Shown: piece after piece, positions 6,494 through 7,836 of the stretch
Layout: the number at the start of each line of letters is the position of its first letter
How positions within the stretch are numbered: the stretch's first letter is position 1
Assembly: GCA_028290805.1 (NCBI GenBank)
Contig: JAQGJA010000026.1
Span: forward strand, 1-7,836
DNA: 7,836 nt
Reading direction: 5' to 3'
DNA from: Alphaproteobacteria bacterium
GTDB lineage: Bacteria; Pseudomonadota; Alphaproteobacteria; Micavibrionales; SZUA-601
Notes under the pieces: generated by a model
Told to the model about the DNA's origin: nothing
Database searches by the model: none
What the model saw: the letters and a program-made list of their open reading frames with translations, nothing else
Made by a program: the position numbers and the translations under genes

Positions 6494-6623
6494 TCGTCGC
6501 CCGGAGCGACGACCAGTGAGCGGTCCGTCTTTCTAAATTAAGAAAGATATCGGACCGGTCAGAGGCAGCTATGGGTCAAACCACCTCCTGACAAAAATCC
6601 CTCGATTCCTCCCTGATTTTGTC
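6494..6623 (+). ncRNA. Candidate structured leader or small RNA with C-rich loops
   Basis: Four inverted repeats follow one another without an open reading frame of note. Hairpin 1 has tcgtcgc (6494-6500) and gcgacga (6506-6512). Hairpin 2 has 14 pairs, 6521-6534 with 6541-6547 and 6551-6557, and a three-base bulge. Hairpin 3 has gtcagagg (6558-6565) and cctcctgac (6584-6592) with one bulged base. Hairpin 4 has gacaaaaatc (6590-6599) and gattttgtc (6615-6623) with one bulged base. Hairpins 3 and 4 share bases 6590-6592. The 3' arm of hairpin 3 contains cacctcct (6582-6589), identical to the anti-Shine-Dalgarno core of 16S rRNA, and the loop of hairpin 4 contains tcctccct. The region ends 11 bases before the acetyltransferase ATG. 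It could be a 5' leader of that gene or an independent small RNA. It does not match 6S, SRP, tmRNA, RNase P or any common riboswitch core that I can recognise. Confidence 0.35.
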
Positions 6624-6634
6624 CGGTGGCCTTC

Positions 6635-7471
6635 ATGTATTCTGCTTCTGTCTCTTCCGTTTCTTCGGCCTTTTTAAAACCCGGGCTCATTGAGCCCATT
6701 TATGATCCTTTGCCCGATGCACCAATGCTGGATAAAAACCTGTTTCGCTATTCGCTGGGCCGAGGCACTTTTCTTTCGGGGGTCTATGGGGGTTCCGATT
6801 ATAATATCGTGATCCTCAATCCGGGCGATGCTGAAGCCTGTCATGCCATCAGCCAGGCGGAAATCGAAAACGAAAAACGGCTGAGCGTACAGAATGTGAA
6901 GCCGCGCGAAAAAGATGAAATCCTCTATAAAATGAGCTTTAATATGGAGCCGCCAAAAGCGCAAAAAGGCGGGCTTGTCGTCGGATTATACGCCGAAGAG
7001 GATAACCGTCTGCTGGCCATGGGCGGTGTTGCCCTGATTCATGACAAGAATGACGGCGGGCGCGGCTTTAATTTCAAAAAATGCCCGCTCAAACGCCAGG
7101 TCATTTTGAATATGGGCATCACCCATCCCAATTACCAAAGCCTGGGGCTGACCAGCCTGATTTTTCCGCATCGCCTGAATGTGGCGCAAAGCTTCAAGCA
7201 CCGGGATTACGTGGTGACAAAAGTCGCAGGACTAAAAACCAAGGACTTTTATCACCACAAAATGGGGTTTGAGAAACAGGAGCGCGAATATATCCTGCCG
7301 GGGGTCGAGGCGCCTAATAACGGGCTTGCCACGCTTGGCAAACCGATGGGGGAAGTCCGGCGTTATCTGGGGGATCATCATCCCGATATCCTGGCCAATA
7401 AAATTGATCTATGCTCTCTGCATGCAAATCATAAAACACCACGCATTAAAATGGCCCGGGCTTTTGCTTGA
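6635..7471 (+). CDS. Divergent GNAT-like N-acetyltransferase
   Basis: This 278-residue protein is soluble, without signal peptide or membrane segment. The C-terminal half suggests the GNAT acetyl-CoA fold: LLAMGGVALI (126-135) as a central strand, VILNMGITHPNYQSLGL (156-172) running into a helix as motif A, with Q168-S-L-G171-L-T in place of the usual Q/RxxGxG/A, and FYHHKMGFE (205-213) as the common closing FYxxxGF motif. Residues 1-110 match nothing I know; the first 12 are Ser/Val-rich. The assignment rests on motif shape, so it is moderate, and the substrate is unknown. ATG 6635 is preferred over GTG 6626 because a weak GGTGG lies six bases upstream of the ATG and nothing suitable precedes the GTG. 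The 3' end overlaps the next gene by 50 bases in another frame. Confidence 0.6.
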   Translation: MYSASVSSVSSAFLKPGLIEPIYDPLPDAPMLDKNLFRYSLGRGTFLSGVYGGSDYNIVILNPGDAEACHAISQAEIENEKRLSVQNVKPREKDEILYKMSFNMEPPKAQKGGLVVGLYAEEDNRLLAMGGVALIHDKNDGGRGFNFKKCPLKRQVILNMGITHPNYQSLGLTSLIFPHRLNVAQSFKHRDYVVTKVAGLKTKDFYHHKMGFEKQEREYILPGVEAPNNGLATLGKPMGEVRRYLGDHHPDILANKIDLCSLHANHKTPRIKMARAFA

Positions 7472-7836
7472 CCTCGTCCTGCCGCCGCGCTGTCCGATGA
7501 CGGGGGCGCTGGTGGGGCGGCAAGGGGCGCTGGACCCGGAATATTGGGCGAAGCTGAATTTTATCCGGAAGCCCTTTTGCGTCACCTGCGGCAATCCCTT
7601 TGCCAATGCGATCACGGGGGAAATGACCTGCGGCGCCTGCATGGAAGCGCCTCCCATTTACGGGCGGGGACGTGCCGTGCTGCGTTACGATGACGCTTCA
7701 GCCGGGATGATTTTGAAATACAAGCATGCGGATGGCACGCAGCTGGCCCATATCATGGCGCATTTTATGATGCAGGGCGGGAGTGAAGTTTTAAGAAAGG
7801 CCGATCTGTTGATCCCGGTGCCGCTGCATCGCTGGC
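7422..7836 (+). CDS. ComF family protein (3' end cut by window)
   Basis: The visible 138 residues are the N-terminal half of a ComF-type protein, a family with a zinc-binding front and a phosphoribosyltransferase-like back. Seen are LLLDLVLPPRCPMTGAL (14-30), two CxxC pairs (C53/C56 in CVTCG and C70/C73 in CGAC) that should bind zinc, LRYDDASAGMILKYKH (87-102) and IPVPLHRW (131-138), where the family continues to the phosphoribosyltransferase region. The PRPP-binding motif lies beyond the window. ComF proteins are needed for DNA uptake in naturally competent bacteria, but homologues are widespread in alphaproteobacteria, where their role is less clear. The start at ATG 7422 gives a normal-looking N-terminus (MQIIKHHALK) and lies inside the acetyltransferase gene. 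No good ribosome site is visible, so coupled translation is likely. A start at TTG 7464 is possible. Confidence 0.88.
   Translation, partial: MQIIKHHALKWPGLLLDLVLPPRCPMTGALVGRQGALDPEYWAKLNFIRKPFCVTCGNPFANAITGEMTCGACMEAPPIYGRGRAVLRYDDASAGMILKYKHADGTQLAHIMAHFMMQGGSEVLRKADLLIPVPLHRW

Noticed and set aside
6471..6536. A 21-codon frame with five Arg codons, possibly a leader peptide
   Set aside because: No Shine-Dalgarno site precedes ATG 6471 and the codons span hairpin 1 and part of hairpin 2. It is probably chance, although an attenuation peptide cannot be excluded.
6558..6589. AGGAGGTG on the minus strand as a ribosome site
   Set aside because: The only start at suitable spacing (TTG) opens a six-codon frame, so no gene follows it.
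6521..6592. Known RNAs such as SRP RNA or 6S RNA
   Set aside because: The SRP core around GGAAGGAAGC is absent, and the fold is several short hairpins rather than the single long hairpin with central bubble expected for 6S.
6590..6623. Hairpin 4 as an intrinsic terminator
   Set aside because: The loop is 15 bases, the stem is mostly A:T and no T-run follows the 3' arm.
7409..7657. An 82-codon minus-strand frame at the acetyltransferase/ComF junction
   Set aside because: It lies opposite the ComF zinc-binding region, which has clear family motifs, and shows none of its own.

Overview
The window looks like a piece of an alphaproteobacterial chromosome. The proton-translocating NAD(P) transhydrogenase is encoded as three polypeptides (PntAA, PntAB, PntB), the split-alpha arrangement known from Rhodospirillum rubrum and relatives. 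The ABC1/UbiB-like protein and the ComF-like protein at the right edge also fit that group. I cannot name a genus; a poorly studied Rhodospirillales- or Micavibrio-like lineage is only a guess.

Layout. Seven genes run leftward (minus strand). In transcription order they are: an ABC1/UbiB-family atypical kinase (6329-4989); an 87-residue unrecognised protein (4874-4611) with its own good sigma70-like promoter and Shine-Dalgarno site; pntAA (4523-3354); a Tat-signal metallophosphoesterase (3357-2485); pntAB (2431-1976); pntB (1974-583); and a PD-(D/E)XK nuclease resembling the NucS C-terminal domain (579 to beyond base 1). From pntAA leftward the genes overlap or are 1-53 bases apart and should form one transcript. 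The phosphoesterase gene separates two subunits of a single membrane enzyme. The terminal nuclease gene is clearly AT-richer than the pnt genes.

Two genes run rightward: a divergent GNAT-like acetyltransferase (6635-7471) and a ComF-family gene (7422 to the window end) that overlaps it by 50 bases. Between the divergent blocks (6330-6634) lies about 300 bases without a convincing gene. It holds a 26-bp near-perfect palindrome, an AT-rich promoter-like stretch, and a run of four inverted repeats with C-rich stretches, one of which matches the anti-Shine-Dalgarno core of 16S rRNA. This is the best candidate for something undescribed, either a leader RNA of the acetyltransferase gene or a small RNA.

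How it works together. The three Pnt proteins make the inner-membrane enzyme that uses the proton motive force to reduce NADP+ with NADH. The phosphoesterase probably works outside the cytoplasmic membrane, so it shares transcription rather than an obvious reaction with Pnt. The nuclease is probably a DNA-repair or defence-type enzyme that sits at the end of the operon. No rRNA, tRNA, CRISPR array, insertion sequence or transposase was seen.
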